From contig JAURXE010000790.1 in NCBI GenBank assembly GCA_030654635.1, positions 1 through 6,125 on the forward strand: DNA of 6,125 bases, given 5' to 3'. Shown in pieces: positions 1 through 5,384 of this stretch. The notes under the pieces are model-generated. The model made no database searches, was not told the origin of the DNA, and saw only the letters and a list, made by a program, of their open reading frames with translations. The position numbers and the translations under genes were made by a program. This stretch comes from Pseudomonas sp. (GTDB taxonomy: Bacteria > Pseudomonadota > Gammaproteobacteria > Pseudomonadales > Pseudomonadaceae). Positions within the stretch are counted from its first letter, which is position 1. Each line of letters starts with the position of its first letter.

Positions 1-282
1 GATGCGGTGGTGATTCCCAAGGATGCGCCCCATCCCAAGGAGGCGTTGGCGCTGTTGGACCACCTGATGCGCCCAGAGGTGATAGGTGCGGTCAGCAACA
101 GCGTCTACTACGCCAACGCGGTGCCGGCCGCGAATGCCACAGTCGATGCGGCGATTCTCAATGATCCAGGCACCTATCCATCACCAGCGGTGTTTGCCAC
201 GCTCTACACCAAGAACGACAACTCACGGGCCTTTGACCGGGCGCTGACGCGGGCCTTCAGTCGCTTGAAATCGGGGATGTAA
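1..282 (+). CDS. Polyamine ABC transporter periplasmic binding protein, PotF/SpuD/PotD type, C-terminal part (5' end outside window)
   Basis: The reading frame is open from base 1, so this is the last 93 codons of a longer gene; the GTG at 7 is internal. The visible protein has the C-terminal pattern of polyamine-binding proteins of the PotD/PotF/SpuD family: an 'IPKDAPHPKEA' segment, then 'LLDHLMRPEV', then 'YYANAVPAAN', a 'YPSPAVFATLY' segment and a closing 'FSRLKSG'. In this family the protein binds putrescine, spermidine or a related amine in the periplasm and delivers it to an inner-membrane ABC permease. The signal peptide and most binding-pocket residues lie outside the window, so the ligand cannot be assigned. 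The gene ends with TAA at 280-282 and is followed by a stem-loop. It converges with the RNA methyltransferase gene. The family call is firm; the exact paralogue is not. Confidence 0.87.
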   Translation, partial: DAVVIPKDAPHPKEALALLDHLMRPEVIGAVSNSVYYANAVPAANATVDAAILNDPGTYPSPAVFATLYTKNDNSRAFDRALTRAFSRLKSGM

Positions 283-289
283 TAGGACC

Positions 290-323
290 GCCGGCGTGCC
301 CGTTGATACTTGGGCACGTCGGC
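290..323 (+). terminator. Stem-loop between convergent genes, possible terminator of the polyamine-binding gene
   Basis: Positions 290-301 pair with 312-323 around a 10-base loop. The plus-strand RNA forms a 12-bp stem with a single G-U pair (294 with 319). On the minus strand that position becomes a C-A mismatch, so the structure favours the plus-strand transcript, whose stop codon is 7 bases upstream. No T-run follows on either strand, so it is not a textbook intrinsic terminator and may act mainly as a 3' end stabiliser. Confidence 0.45.
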
Positions 324-332
324 TGGCGGGTG

Positions 333-806
333 TTAAGGCGCAAACTTGGGCCCGGACTTGGTGTTCAGGCCCTTGGCCATGCGGTCATAGAGCAGCACAT
401 TGACGGTGGCCGCGAGGTTCATGCAGCCGGTGGTGGGGATGTAGATCACGTCCTCGCACCAGTCCAGCACTTCTTTGCCCAAGGAGCCGTCTTCCGGGCC
501 GAAGATATACAGGGCGCGGTCTGGATGGGTGTATTCCGGCAGTGGCCGGGCGCCTTCGACCATTTCCACCGCCACCGGCGTGCAGCCCAGCGGGAGGATT
601 TTTTGCAGGTCATCGATGCCGATCAGCGGAATGTCCTGATGGACCTTCTTGGTGTCGGTGATGAAGTCTTGCGCGCGGTCATAGCGGGTGCCGGTGTAGA
701 ACACTGAGTTGACCCCGTAGCAGCCGGCGGCGCGCATTACCGAGCCGACGTTGGCGGGCGACTTGGGATTGAATAAACCGATGCAGCTGTAGCGTCTGTT
801 GGCCAC
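333..806 (-). CDS. TrmH/SpoU-family RNA methyltransferase (SPOUT fold), 157 aa
   Basis: A SAM-dependent RNA methyltransferase of the SPOUT class with a trefoil-knot fold. The three SpoU motifs are visible. Motif 1 is 'NPKSPANVGSVMRAAGCYG' around residues 13-31, with Arg25 at the usual catalytic arginine position. Motif 2 is 'ALYIFGPEDGSLG' at 98-110. Motif 3 is 'IPTTGCMNLAATVNVLLYDR' at 123-142. The length equals a stand-alone catalytic domain; there is no extra N-terminal RNA-binding domain. Such enzymes usually 2'-O-methylate tRNA or rRNA, but the target base cannot be read from the sequence, and it differs clearly from E. coli TrmL in its N-terminus. The start is GTG at 804-806: it gives the family-typical N-terminus (MANRRYSCIGLFNP), and no in-frame ATG lies nearby. 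Its Shine-Dalgarno sequence is weak. A TATAAT box lies 28 bases upstream, so it is probably transcribed separately from yajD. Confidence 0.88.
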   Translation of the reverse strand: MANRRYSCIGLFNPKSPANVGSVMRAAGCYGVNSVFYTGTRYDRAQDFITDTKKVHQDIPLIGIDDLQKILPLGCTPVAVEMVEGARPLPEYTHPDRALYIFGPEDGSLGKEVLDWCEDVIYIPTTGCMNLAATVNVLLYDRMAKGLNTKSGPKFAP

Positions 807-833
807 GGGCGGGTGCTCTGAAGAAAGGCGGCG

Positions 834-839
834 ATTATA
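834..839 (-). promoter_or_regulatory. Candidate -10 box (TATAAT) for the RNA methyltransferase gene
   Basis: The minus strand reads TATAAT here, a perfect sigma-70 -10 match, 28 bases before the GTG start codon. This would place the transcript start near 827 and give a leader of about 20 nt. No good TTGACA-like -35 box is visible at 16-18 bp spacing (around 856-863), so the promoter is only partly supported. Confidence 0.42.
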
Positions 840-865
840 CCGGCTTGGCTTGGTGTGCGCCGTGG

Positions 866-924
866 GTAGGGTGGGCTTCAGCCCACCTCTGTACAGGTGC
901 TTGGTGGGCTGACGCCCACCCTAC
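866..924. repeat. Inverted pair of GTAG-headed REP elements (BIME-like)
   Basis: REP copy 1 (866-887) has a GTAG head followed by a perfect hairpin: arms GGTGGGCT/AGCCCACC with a 2-base loop. Copy 2 (903-924) is the same 22-bp element in reverse orientation, ending in CTAC; the copies match at 21 of 22 positions. A 15-bp spacer separates them, and it contains its own small inverted repeat (CACCT at 884-888, AGGTG at 895-899). The GTAG tetranucleotide plus palindrome is the established hallmark of REP sequences mobilised by RAYT (TnpA-REP) transposases; no RAYT gene lies in the window. The pair sits 17 bases after the yajD stop codon and 26 bases upstream of the methyltransferase -10 box. It could stabilise the yajD mRNA 3' end or limit read-through. 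Confidence 0.85.
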
Positions 925-941
925 GAAGCTATGCCAGCGGC

Positions 942-1313
942 TTATTCTTTGCTTTTCAGCAGCGCGGCCAAGTCGGCAAAAGCCTTGTGGGTCGATTTCG
1001 GCCCTTGGGGGCTGGCGGTCGAGCCTTCGGCGAAGTATTGCTGGTCGGTGTAGCGCGAGTGTTCGTTGTCGTGACAGAACAGGCACAGCAGCTCCCAGTT
1101 GGAGCCGTCTTGCGGGTTGTTGTCATGGTTGTGATCGCGGTGGTGCACGGTCAGCTCGCTCAGGCGTTTGCCGGCAAACTCACGGCTGCAACGGCCACAC
1201 ACGTGGGGGTACATTTTCAGCGCCTTGTCGCGGTAGCCGTCTTCGCGCGAACGCTGGGCCTCGGCGATGATGCGGTCGGTCTTGAGGGTCGCCGCAGATT
1301 TTTCCGTGCTCAT
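942..1313 (-). CDS. yajD: YajD-like HNH nuclease family protein, 123 aa
   Basis: A small HNH-fold protein closely resembling E. coli YajD. The N-terminus is variable, then from about residue 24 comes 'EDGYRDKALKMYP'. The zinc/HNH core follows: Cys39-x2-Cys42, then His57-His58-x2-His61-x-His63, 'NNPQDGSNWELLC' around 65-77, and Cys77-x2-Cys80-His81-x3-His85. The two Cys pairs likely bind zinc, and the His-rich segment is the metal-dependent catalytic motif of HNH endonucleases. The tail ends 'FADLAALLKSKE', matching the YajD-type C-terminus. The nuclease activity and cellular role of YajD are not well established, and it is normally a core gene rather than part of a defence system. The ATG start at 1311-1313 has a good AGGTGA ribosome site. 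The REP hairpin pair follows the stop codon. Confidence 0.9.
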   Translation of the reverse strand: MSTEKSAATLKTDRIIAEAQRSREDGYRDKALKMYPHVCGRCSREFAGKRLSELTVHHRDHNHDNNPQDGSNWELLCLFCHDNEHSRYTDQQYFAEGSTASPQGPKSTHKAFADLAALLKSKE

Positions 1314-1317
1314 GCTG

Positions 1318-1323
1318 TCACCT
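1318..1323 (-). promoter_or_regulatory. Ribosome binding site of yajD (AGGTGA)
   Basis: The minus strand reads AGGTGA, ending 4 bases before the ATG at 1313. This supports the chosen yajD start. Just upstream, the AT-rich stretch 1325-1337 is an exact palindrome (TTAAA-tcg-TTTAA), which could be part of the promoter or an operator, although I see no convincing -35/-10 pair. Confidence 0.6.
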
Positions 1324-1375
1324 GTTAAATCGTTTAATCACAAAATAAAGCTTAACGCTTTCGCGGTTATTGCCC

Positions 1376-1398
1376 AAGCGCCGCCGGCTGGCGTGCTT
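1376..1398 (-). terminator. Imperfect hairpin downstream of the spermidine synthase-like gene
   Basis: AAGC (1376-1379) pairs with GCTT (1395-1398), and CGCC (1382-1385) pairs with GGCG (1390-1393), around a GGCT loop with a small asymmetric internal loop. It begins 5 bases after the stop codon of the minus-strand gene 1404-2096. There is no T-run after it, so termination is only a possibility. The rest of the 90-bp gap presumably holds the yajD promoter. Confidence 0.3.
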
Positions 1399-1403
1399 CA
1401 GGC

Positions 1404-2096
1404 TCAGACCTTGGGTTTAAGCTTGGTAGCAATCCACAGGGTGTGTTTGGCGCCTTTGTTGCCGTGGGCGTAGACCTGCACCTCTTCGACCTTGAAGTTG
1501 GCCTTGGCGACTTTCTCGGCAAACTTGCGATCCGCGCCCGCCGACCACACCGCTAGAATGCCGCCGGTACGTAGCGCCCGGTGACAGGCATGCAAACCGG
1601 CCATCGAGTACAGCCAGCTGTTGCCTTTTTTGGTCAGGCCTTCGGGGCCGTTATCGACATCCAGCATGATCGAATCGAAACCCAGCGGCTCGGCGGGCAG
1701 CACATCGGCCACGTCCACCAGGCGGATCTCGGTGCGCGGGTCGAGCAGCGGGCGGCCGGACTTTTCCCCCAGCGGGCCGCGATTCCACTCGATCACCCCC
1801 GGCACCAGTTCGGCCACCACCACCTGGCCATTCTTGCCGATGTGCTTGAGCGCCGAGGCCAGGGTAAAGCCCATGCCCAGGCCACCGATCAACACCCGCG
1901 GGCTTGGCCTGCCGGAGATGCGCTTGCAGGGGATTTCCGCCAGGGCGTCTTCGGATCCGTGCATGCGGGTGTTCATCAGCTGGCCGCCGTCGCCGCCCTG
2001 GATCTTGATCACAAAGTCTTCGCCGTACTCGAACAGGCACAGGGCGCCGCCATCATTGGGGATCGGGGCGGTATCGAGCAGGACAAAACGCTTCAT
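1404..2096 (-). CDS. Spermidine synthase-like SAM-binding (Rossmann) protein, 230 aa, probably not a true aminopropyltransferase
   Basis: The protein has a class I SAM-binding Rossmann core of the spermidine-synthase superfamily. 'RVLIGGLGMGFTLA' (67-80) is the glycine-rich motif I, and 'VVVAELVPGVIEWNR' (92-106) carries the acidic Glu96 expected to bind the nucleoside ribose. 'LVDVADVLP' (126-134) fits the adenine-side loop, and 'LDVDNGPEGL' (145-154) occupies the catalytic-loop position. Upstream, 'LMNTRMHGSEDAL' (40-52) fits the substrate-entry region. The family is often labelled spermidine synthase. However, the classic GGGDG nucleotide motif is GGLGMG here, and the DxxDP-like catalytic loop is DVDNGP. 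It is also shorter than typical SpeE (about 280 aa). I therefore infer an alkyl- or methyl-transferase-like protein of unknown substrate. The ATG at 2094-2096 has only a weak ribosome site. It is divergent from marR. Confidence 0.78.
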   Translation of the reverse strand: MKRFVLLDTAPIPNDGGALCLFEYGEDFVIKIQGGDGGQLMNTRMHGSEDALAEIPCKRISGRPSPRVLIGGLGMGFTLASALKHIGKNGQVVVAELVPGVIEWNRGPLGEKSGRPLLDPRTEIRLVDVADVLPAEPLGFDSIMLDVDNGPEGLTKKGNSWLYSMAGLHACHRALRTGGILAVWSAGADRKFAEKVAKANFKVEEVQVYAHGNKGAKHTLWIATKLKPKV

Positions 2097-2211
2097 GGCG
2101 GTCTCGGCAACAATTAGGCGGGCGGGTCCGCTAAGGCGGGCAGTCTACCTTGAATTACCCGTTGGTCCGCTGTGAAGCGTGGTGGCGTAATTATTCTGGC
2201 ACTCGCTACGG

Positions 2212-2246
2212 ATGCGTAGTAGTTTAATCCGCATGCGTATTAATTT
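2212..2246. promoter_or_regulatory. Tandem 14-bp direct repeat, candidate MarR operator and promoter region
   Basis: ATGCGTA occurs at 2212-2218 and again at 2233-2239, exactly 21 bp apart (two helical turns). The similarity extends to 14 bp (2212-2225 and 2233-2246) with 12 identical positions, ending in TTT. The second copy includes the palindrome CGCATGCG (2230-2237), and ATGCG (2212-2216) is also inverted as CGCAT (2230-2234). The flanking 2221-2270 segment has only 16 G/C bases of 50, far below the genes around it. It lies 26 bases upstream of the marR start. AT-rich -10-like sequences (TATTAA at 2238-2243, TTTATA at 2256-2261) are present without a clear -35. An operator for the adjacent regulator is the natural reading but is inferred. 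Confidence 0.5.
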
Positions 2247-2271
2247 GGCTTTAAATTTATAGGTAGTTGCA

Positions 2272-2703
2272 ATGAAGAGGCGTTTTTTCCACCTGCTGGC
2301 CCAGGCCCGGCAGAATATTTTCCGTTCGGCCGACCAGTTAATGGCGGCCAAGCTGGAGGTTACCGGCACTCAGGTGATGGCCTTATTTGCCATTAAGAGT
2401 GCCGATGGCTGTCAGCTCAAAGAGTTGAGCCAGTTGCTGCAACTGCAAAACTCAGCGGTCACCGGCTTGGTCAGTCGTCTGCAAGACAATGACTTAATCG
2501 TCCGTCAGCCATGCGCCGTGGATGGTCGCGCCAGTCGTTTACATCTGAGCGAGCGTGGCGCGGCAGTGGTGGCGCAAGCGCAACCGCTGATGGGGGTGAT
2601 CAATCGGCAGTTGCAAGAAGGTTTCACCGATGCGGAGCTGGCCATAGTGGCGCGCTTCTTAAACCACGCCATGCGCGTAAATTTCACCGAGGAGTCGGCT
2701 TAA
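2272..2703 (+). CDS. MarR-family winged helix-turn-helix transcriptional regulator, 143 aa
   Basis: The length and layout are typical of MarR dimers. An N-terminal dimerisation helix (about 3-28) leads into the winged HTH: 'TGTQVMALFAI' (31-41), 'CQLKELSQLLQL' (47-58), a recognition helix around 'QNSAVTGLVSRLQDNDL' (59-75), and the beta-wing with the family signature 'DGRASRLHLSERG' (84-96), including Asp84 and Arg86. A C-terminal helical region closes the dimer. Such proteins usually repress their own operon and a neighbour, releasing DNA on binding a small phenolic or acyl-CoA ligand or on cysteine oxidation. Cys47 and Cys81 are present, but a redox role is unproven. The ATG at 2272 is preceded by AGG at 2261-2263. 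The stop codon TAA (2701-2703) shares its last base with the ATG of the next gene, indicating a coupled operon. The ligand is unknown. Confidence 0.88.
   Translation: MKRRFFHLLAQARQNIFRSADQLMAAKLEVTGTQVMALFAIKSADGCQLKELSQLLQLQNSAVTGLVSRLQDNDLIVRQPCAVDGRASRLHLSERGAAVVAQAQPLMGVINRQLQEGFTDAELAIVARFLNHAMRVNFTEESA
2689..2694 (+). promoter_or_regulatory. Ribosome binding site GAGGAG fixing the hotdog-protein start
   Basis: GAGGAG lies inside the last codons of marR, 8 bases before the ATG at 2703. The frame is open much further upstream (to 2511), but this strong site and the TAATG junction show that translation of the second gene starts at 2703. Confidence 0.7.
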
Positions 2704-3152
2704 TGAGTCAATCGCTAATGATGTACCAGCAACTGGGCGCAGAAAAATTCTCCAGCGGTATTGCCGGACTAGCTCCGTTTTTTAGCAGTATCGACCCGCT
2801 GTTTATTGAGTTACGTCCGGGCTTTGCTGAAGTGCTGATTCGCAACCAGCGCAAAGTACAAAACCATATCGGCACCGTGCATGCGATCGCCCTGTGCAAT
2901 GGCGCGGAACTGGTGGCCGGCACCTGTACCGACGTGTCGATCCCGACCGGTGCCCGTTGGTTGCCGGTGGGTATGACGGTGCAATACCTGGCCAAAGCCA
3001 AGAGCGATATTCGGGTCGTGACCGAGGCCGATGCAGTGGACTGGACGCAGCCCGGCAATATCGACGTACCGGTGGCGGCCTACGACGTGGAAGGACTAAA
3101 GGTGTTTACTGCGGTCATTACCATGAATGTGAAGCACGCCTTGGCGGCTTAG
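2703..3152 (+). CDS. DUF4442/PaaI-like hotdog-fold protein, putative acyl-CoA thioesterase, 149 aa
   Basis: The length and pattern fit a single hotdog domain of the DUF4442/YiiD-C-like group. Residues 34-52 form an early beta region ('FIELRPGFAEVLIRNQRKV'). The diagnostic segment is 'NHIGTVHAIALCNGAELVAG' (54-73): an N-x2-G-x2-H turn followed by the central hot-dog helix with Glu69 where related thioesterases keep their acidic catalytic residue. 'RWLPVGMTVQYLAKAKSDI' (85-103) is the next conserved block. Hotdog thioesterases hydrolyse acyl- or aryl-CoA thioesters in the cytoplasm, usually as dimers or tetramers. The substrate is not readable here, and a non-catalytic role is possible. The start overlaps the marR stop by one base, so the two are co-translated. 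The regulator may sense the CoA ester or free acid handled by this protein, which is inference. Confidence 0.8.
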   Translation: MSQSLMMYQQLGAEKFSSGIAGLAPFFSSIDPLFIELRPGFAEVLIRNQRKVQNHIGTVHAIALCNGAELVAGTCTDVSIPTGARWLPVGMTVQYLAKAKSDIRVVTEADAVDWTQPGNIDVPVAAYDVEGLKVFTAVITMNVKHALAA

Positions 3153-3164
3153 TTGGTTGTTGCG

Positions 3165-3202
3165 CGCAAGCTGCAAAGCCCCAAGGGCTGGTTCAGCTTG
3201 CG
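3165..3202. terminator. Strong hairpin after the marR-hotdog operon
   Basis: CGCAAGCTG (3165-3173) pairs perfectly with CAGCTTGCG (3194-3202). A second stem lies inside: AGCCC (3177-3181) with GGGCT (3185-3189) around a CAA loop. It begins 12 bases after the hotdog gene stop codon. There is no T-run after it on the plus strand. It most likely ends or protects the operon transcript, but it is nearly symmetric and could serve both converging transcripts. Confidence 0.5.
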
Positions 3203-3205
3203 TTC

Positions 3206-3240
3206 GTATAGGCGCACCTTGCCGGCGAATAAGCGCATAC
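3206..3240. repeat. Imperfect inverted repeat in the convergent gap
   Basis: GTAT (3206-3209) and GCGC (3212-3215) are mirrored by GCGC (3233-3236) and ATAC (3237-3240), with a 2-base bulge (AG) in the left arm and a 17-base loop. It follows directly on the hairpin ending at 3202. Function unknown. Confidence 0.35.
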
Positions 3241-3244
3241 ATCC

Positions 3245-3284
3245 GTGGTTGTTCAAGAGGCTGAGCTTGGTCCGGTGCAACCAC
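3245..3284. terminator. Inverted repeat downstream of ptrB
   Basis: GTGGTTG (3245-3251) pairs with CAACCAC (3278-3284). Within it, CAAG (3254-3257) can pair with CTTG (3266-3269). On the minus strand it starts 4 bases after the ptrB stop codon, so it is the best candidate for the ptrB transcript end. No T-run is present. Confidence 0.35.
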
Positions 3285-3288
3285 CCGA

Positions 3289-5340
3289 CTAGCCCAGCAC
3301 CTTGAGCAAAAAGCTGTATTCCAGCGCCACGTCCTTGAGGGCCTGGTAGCGGCCGCTCATGCCGCCGTGGCCGGCGTCGAGTTCGGTTTTTAGCAGCAGC
3401 AAATTCGTATCGGTTTTGGTTGCGCGCAGTTTGGCCACCCACTTGGCGGCTTCCCAATATTGCACGCGGCTGTCGTTATAACCGGCCACCACCAGCATCG
3501 CCGGATAGGCTTGGGCAGCGACGTTTTCGTAAGGCGCGTAGGCCTTGATCCGCGCATAAACCTGTGGGTCTGTCGGGTCGCCCCATTCGTCGTACTCGGT
3601 GACGGTCAGGGGTAAATCCGGTTTTTGCATGGTGTTGAGCACATCCACAAACGGTACCTCGGCAATTGCCGCGGCGAACAGCTCAGGACGTTGGTTGAGC
3701 ACCGCGCCGATCAGCAAACCGCCGGCGCTGCCGCCGCTGATGGCCAGTTGTTCGGGGCCGGTGTAGCCGCAGGCGACCAGGTGTTCGGCGCAGGCGATAA
3801 AGTCGCTGAAGCTGTGGTGCTTGTGTTCCAGCTTGCCGGCGCGGTACCAGGCCTCACCCAGCTCGCCGCCGCCACGCACATGGGCGATGGCAAACACGAA
3901 ACCGCGCTCCAGCAGGCTCAAGCGCGCGTGGGAAAACCACGGATCGAGGCATTCGCCGTAGGCGCCGTAGCCGTACAAATACAGCGGTGCGGGTTGCTCG
4001 AGCACCTCGCGTTTGGCCACCAGGCTGATCGGGATTTGCGTGCCATCGCAGGCGGTGGCCCACAGGCGCTGGCTGACATAGGCATCGGCATCGAAGGGGC
4101 CGAGCACCGGAGTTTCTTTCAACACTTGCTGGGCGCCGCTGGCCAGTTCGAGCTGACGGATCTGCGCCGGCCGATTGAGTGCCTCGTAGCGCAGGCGAAT
4201 CACTGGGCTGGCGAACTCCAGGGTGTCCTGCACCGACAGGCTGTAGGCCGCATCCGGCAGTTGCACCCGGTAGCTTGGCAGACCTTGGGGGTGCACCTGA
4301 ATGATCGGCAGGCCGGCGACCCGTAGGCTGAGTACATAGGCGTCGTGGTTTAGGCTCAGGCCTTCGAGCATCACTTGCGGGTCATGGGCGATCAGCTCGC
4401 GCCAGTGCTGACGCCCGGGCGCTGGTTCGCTCGCTGGGCCCTGTTTGGCGCAGTACAGCGCGAAGTTGATGCCGCTCTGGTTGCTGCGGATCAGCCAGTT
4501 CCATTCACCGTCGAGCAGCCCGTGGTCGACGTCGTATTCGTGGGCGTCCTCACGGGGCGCCATACAGCGGAACGCGCCTTGGGGCGTGTCGGCATCCAGT
4601 ACCCAGGATTCGCTGGTGGTTTTGCTGCCCAGCAGCAGGATCAACTGGCGCTCGGAGCTGGAACGGTAGCAATGCAGAAAGAAGCGCCCGTCAGATTCTT
4701 CGAACACCAGCTCGGCGGTATCGCTACCCAAAGTATGGCGATACAGCTTGTGCGGGCGATGGGTGTCGTCCAGCTCGCCGAAGAACAGCGTCTGGTTGTC
4801 GTTGGCCCAGGTCATGCTGCCGTCGCAGTCGTCGAAGGGCAGGGCAGTGATGGCGCCACTGGCCAAGTCCTTGACGTACAGCTGGTAAATCTCATCGCCC
4901 TGGGTGTCCAGGCTGTAGGCCAGCAGACGGTGGTCGGGGCTGATGCTGAAGGCGCCTAGGGAGATAAAGCCGCCGTCGGCCAGCTCGTTGGGGTCGAGCA
5001 GCAATTGCTCTTGGACAGGATCAACAGTTAGCGAGTCGTCGGCTGGGCGCGGGCAGCGGTAATGTCGTGGGTATTCATCGCCAGCGGTGGTGCGCTGGTA
5101 ATATAGCCACGGGCCCCAGGGCGATGGCAACGACAGGTCGGTTTCCAGAATGCGGCCTTTGATCTCGTTAAACAGCGCCTCGCGCAGCTCCGCCTGCTGG
5201 GCCAGTTCGGCCTCCAGGTAGGCATTTTCGGCCTGTAAATGGCTCAGCACTGCGCTGTTGTCGCGCTCCTCCAGCCAGATGTAAGGGTCCGGGCCGTCAA
5301 CGGTGCGGGCGATCGGGGCGATAAGCGGGGCAGGCGACAT
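3289..5340 (-). CDS. ptrB: Oligopeptidase B (prolyl oligopeptidase family, S9A), 683 aa
   Basis: A serine peptidase that cleaves peptides, not folded proteins, after Arg or Lys. The N-terminal half is the beta-propeller that filters substrates by size, with repeats such as 'FSISPDHRLLAYSLD', 'MTWANDNQTLFF' and 'YVKDLASG'. The C-terminal alpha/beta-hydrolase domain holds 'LYLYGYGAYG', 'HVRGGGELGEAWY' and the nucleophile elbow 'GGSAGG'. Counting from the chosen start, the triad is Ser538, Asp623 (in 'YNDSRV') and His658 (in 'AGHGG'), each about 6 residues after the E. coli PtrB positions I recall. 'EYDEWGDP' at 582-589 is the acidic segment that in OpB binds the basic P1 side chain. The frame stays open to 5442, but the start at 5340 gives the usual N-terminus ('MSPAPLIAPIARTVDGPDPYIWLE') and near-usual length. 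There is no signal peptide, so it is cytoplasmic. The ribosome site is weak. It is divergent from the membrane protein at 5441. Confidence 0.93.
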   Translation of the reverse strand: MSPAPLIAPIARTVDGPDPYIWLEERDNSAVLSHLQAENAYLEAELAQQAELREALFNEIKGRILETDLSLPSPWGPWLYYQRTTAGDEYPRHYRCPRPADDSLTVDPVQEQLLLDPNELADGGFISLGAFSISPDHRLLAYSLDTQGDEIYQLYVKDLASGAITALPFDDCDGSMTWANDNQTLFFGELDDTHRPHKLYRHTLGSDTAELVFEESDGRFFLHCYRSSSERQLILLLGSKTTSESWVLDADTPQGAFRCMAPREDAHEYDVDHGLLDGEWNWLIRSNQSGINFALYCAKQGPASEPAPGRQHWRELIAHDPQVMLEGLSLNHDAYVLSLRVAGLPIIQVHPQGLPSYRVQLPDAAYSLSVQDTLEFASPVIRLRYEALNRPAQIRQLELASGAQQVLKETPVLGPFDADAYVSQRLWATACDGTQIPISLVAKREVLEQPAPLYLYGYGAYGECLDPWFSHARLSLLERGFVFAIAHVRGGGELGEAWYRAGKLEHKHHSFSDFIACAEHLVACGYTGPEQLAISGGSAGGLLIGAVLNQRPELFAAAIAEVPFVDVLNTMQKPDLPLTVTEYDEWGDPTDPQVYARIKAYAPYENVAAQAYPAMLVVAGYNDSRVQYWEAAKWVAKLRATKTDTNLLLLKTELDAGHGGMSGRYQALKDVALEYSFLLKVLG

Positions 5341-5384
5341 GGAGGCTACTCTGGGCGGGCGGGCCGATGGCAGGGGGAGGCTTC

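Noticed and set aside
303..707. Plus-strand 134-aa frame opposite the RNA methyltransferase
   Set aside because: Antisense shadow; all three SpoU motifs are on the minus strand.
866..924. CRISPR-like repeat
   Set aside because: Only two copies in inverted orientation with a 15-bp spacer; the GTAG head identifies REP elements.
835..1086. Minus-strand 83-aa frame containing 'GWASAH' and 'WAEAHPT' repeats
   Set aside because: These peptides are the spurious translation of the REP palindromes, a common source of false hypothetical proteins. The rest overlaps yajD in another frame.
942..1313. HNH nuclease as part of a defence, retron or homing system
   Set aside because: It matches housekeeping YajD over its length, and the neighbours are ordinary core genes with no defence partner.
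845..1328. Plus-strand frames of 141 and 143 aa opposite yajD
   Set aside because: They run through the REP pair and the antisense of the well-conserved HNH gene; the amino-acid pattern has no known fold.
1581..2175. Plus-strand open frames opposite the spermidine synthase-like gene
   Set aside because: Antisense to a coherent Rossmann protein; no domain, and no ribosome site that outweighs the minus-strand gene.
2511..2702. N-terminal extension of the hotdog protein inside marR
   Set aside because: The extension is an out-of-frame read of marR; GAGGAG at 2689-2694 and the TAATG junction define the start at 2703.
3625..4959. Long plus-strand open frames (233 aa at 3625-4326 and 194 aa at 4375-4959) opposite ptrB
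   Set aside because: They are antisense shadows of a gene with a complete catalytic triad and family-wide similarity; such frames are common opposite high-GC genes. They have Gln/Gly/Ala-rich composition and no recognisable domain.
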